Source: Flavobacteriia bacterium
Lineage (GTDB): Bacteria > Bacteroidota > Bacteroidia > Flavobacteriales > Flavobacteriaceae
NCBI GenBank assembly: GCA_030626085.1
Contig: DAOUPQ010000023.1
Coordinates: 1 to 15,043, forward strand
DNA: 15,043 bases
Reading direction: 5' to 3'
The translations under genes were made by a program, and so were the position numbers. The notes under the pieces were generated by a model. That model was not told the origin of the DNA, did no database searches, and worked only from the letters and a program-made list of their open reading frames with translations. Positions 14,825 through 15,043 of the stretch are shown piece after piece. Positions within the stretch are counted from its first letter, which is position 1; each line of letters begins with the position of its first letter.

Positions 14825-14832
14825 CAAAGTTA
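14825..14832 (-). promoter_or_regulatory. Possible -7 promoter element upstream of meaB
   Basis: The minus strand reads TAACTTTG, the same octamer as in front of era and an exact TAnnTTTG match. It lies just after the minus-strand terminator, where a promoter for the next unit is expected. It would give meaB a leader of about 210 bases. No -33 box is visible. Confidence 0.3.
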
Positions 14833-14837
14833 TCTAT

Positions 14838-14867
14838 AAAAAAAAGCTTCTTAATTTAAGAAGCTTT
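14838..14867 (-). terminator. Strong intrinsic terminator for minus-strand transcripts
   Basis: AAAGCTTCTTAA, one base, then TTAAGAAGCTTT is a perfect 12-bp palindrome (14843-14867); as RNA it makes a 10-bp stem with a 5-base loop. On the minus strand the stem runs straight into eight T's (complement of 14838-14845). No gene to its right in the window ends here except the tRNA fragment at 14874-14891, so it is probably the original terminator of that tRNA. Confidence 0.8.
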
Positions 14868-14873
14868 ATATTT

Positions 14874-14891
14874 AGTAGCGGGAGTAGGACT
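14874..14891 (-). pseudogene. tRNA 3'-end fragment, putative attachment site core
   Basis: The minus strand reads AGTCCTACTCCCGCTACT, which fits the end of a tRNA: the end of the T loop (AGT), 3' T-stem (CCTAC), 3' acceptor strand (TCCCGCT) and a discriminator base A. CCA is not encoded, as is common in this phylum. The expected upstream part (5' T-stem, anticodon arm, D arm) is missing; the minus-strand sequence before it is unrelated AT-rich DNA. The terminator directly downstream fits a former tRNA gene. Such 3' fragments are what tRNA-targeting integrases leave at the far end of an integrated element. The isotype cannot be read without the anticodon. Confidence 0.6.
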
Positions 14892-15043
14892 AAAATTACT
14901 GTTTTTACATATTTTTAACTTTCCAGAAATATAATTACAAATCCATATATTATAAGGTATTAGGAGGTATTTAGTAAGATATGAAAAGATTTATTATATA
15001 ATGACAAGGTAAATTGTCGGGAATATGTCGGGAATATTATAAC
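14892..15043. mobile_element. Possible terminal part of a tRNA-integrated element
   Basis: Non-coding DNA between the tRNA 3' fragment and the right edge of the window. It carries two sets of short direct repeats of the kind found as integrase arm sites near element ends: AGGTATT twice with 10-bp period (14955-14961 and 14965-14971), and a tandem TGTCGGGAATA pair (15015-15036). No integrase gene is visible in the window, so the call rests on context only. Confidence 0.35.
15015..15036 (+). repeat. Tandem direct repeat TGTCGGGAATA x2
   Basis: Two perfect, adjacent 11-bp copies (15015-15025 and 15026-15036), more GC-rich than the surroundings. The 11-bp period places both copies on about the same face of the DNA, as expected for cooperative protein binding. 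Their position near a putative att site suggests integrase or excisionase binding (inference). Confidence 0.7.

Larger units (their letters stand above)
14607..15043. other. 437-bp region without a recognisable gene
   Basis: No open frame here looks coding; the longest are short and broken by stops. The part next to meaB (14607-14824) shows nothing I can name and would be the meaB leader if the -7 element at 14825-14832 is used. To its right are a terminator, a tRNA 3'-end fragment and short direct repeats, listed separately. Confidence 0.6.

Noticed and set aside
14962..14998. AGGAGG followed by an ATG at about 14981 as a small gene start
   Set aside because: The frame stops after six codons, and the phylum does not rely on Shine-Dalgarno sequences.

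Overview
The window looks like a piece of a Bacteroidota chromosome, most likely a marine flavobacterium-like lineage. The DNA is very AT-rich, clear Shine-Dalgarno sequences are absent, and several genes are preceded by the Bacteroidota -7 promoter element TAnnTTTG. The proteins (Era, a kelch/winged-helix membrane protein, a PAS protein of the type usually fused to LuxR) also read as that phylum. The exact genus cannot be told from sequence alone.

Left part (1-5027): a partial era gene runs off the left edge. It is followed on the same (minus) strand by an NhaC-type Na+/H+ antiporter and a PAS-domain protein that lacks the DNA-binding domain its relatives usually carry. Diverging from the PAS gene is a predicted membrane-tethered regulator: signal peptide, kelch-like periplasmic sensor, one membrane helix and a cytoplasmic winged helix. 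The two genes share a perfect 9+9 bp inverted repeat that forms one -7 promoter element on each strand. A secreted lipoprotein of unknown function converges on the regulator.

Central part (5028-13572): an approximately 8.2 kb plus-strand operon encodes the whole interconversion of succinyl-CoA and propionyl-CoA. It holds methylmalonyl-CoA epimerase (mce), carboxyltransferase alpha subunit (mmdA), small OadG-type subunit, biotin carrier (mmdC), Na+-pumping beta subunit (oadB), and methylmalonyl-CoA mutase small and large subunits (mutA, mutB). Two junctions are ATGA overlaps. No biotin carboxylase is present, and an OadB-type membrane subunit is. This is therefore the Na+-translocating methylmalonyl-CoA decarboxylase, not an ATP-dependent propionyl-CoA carboxylase. 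MeaB, the GTPase chaperone of the mutase, is encoded just after mutB but on the opposite strand. The nearby NhaC antiporter would use or balance the same Na+ gradient (inference).

Right part (14607-15043): no gene is visible. There is a strong minus-strand intrinsic terminator, then an 18-bp fragment that reads as the 3' end of a tRNA without its body, then short direct repeats up to the window edge. This is the signature of an attachment site left by a tRNA-integrating element whose body should lie to the right of the window. It and the 19-bp inverted repeat around the mce promoter region are the most interesting non-coding signals here.
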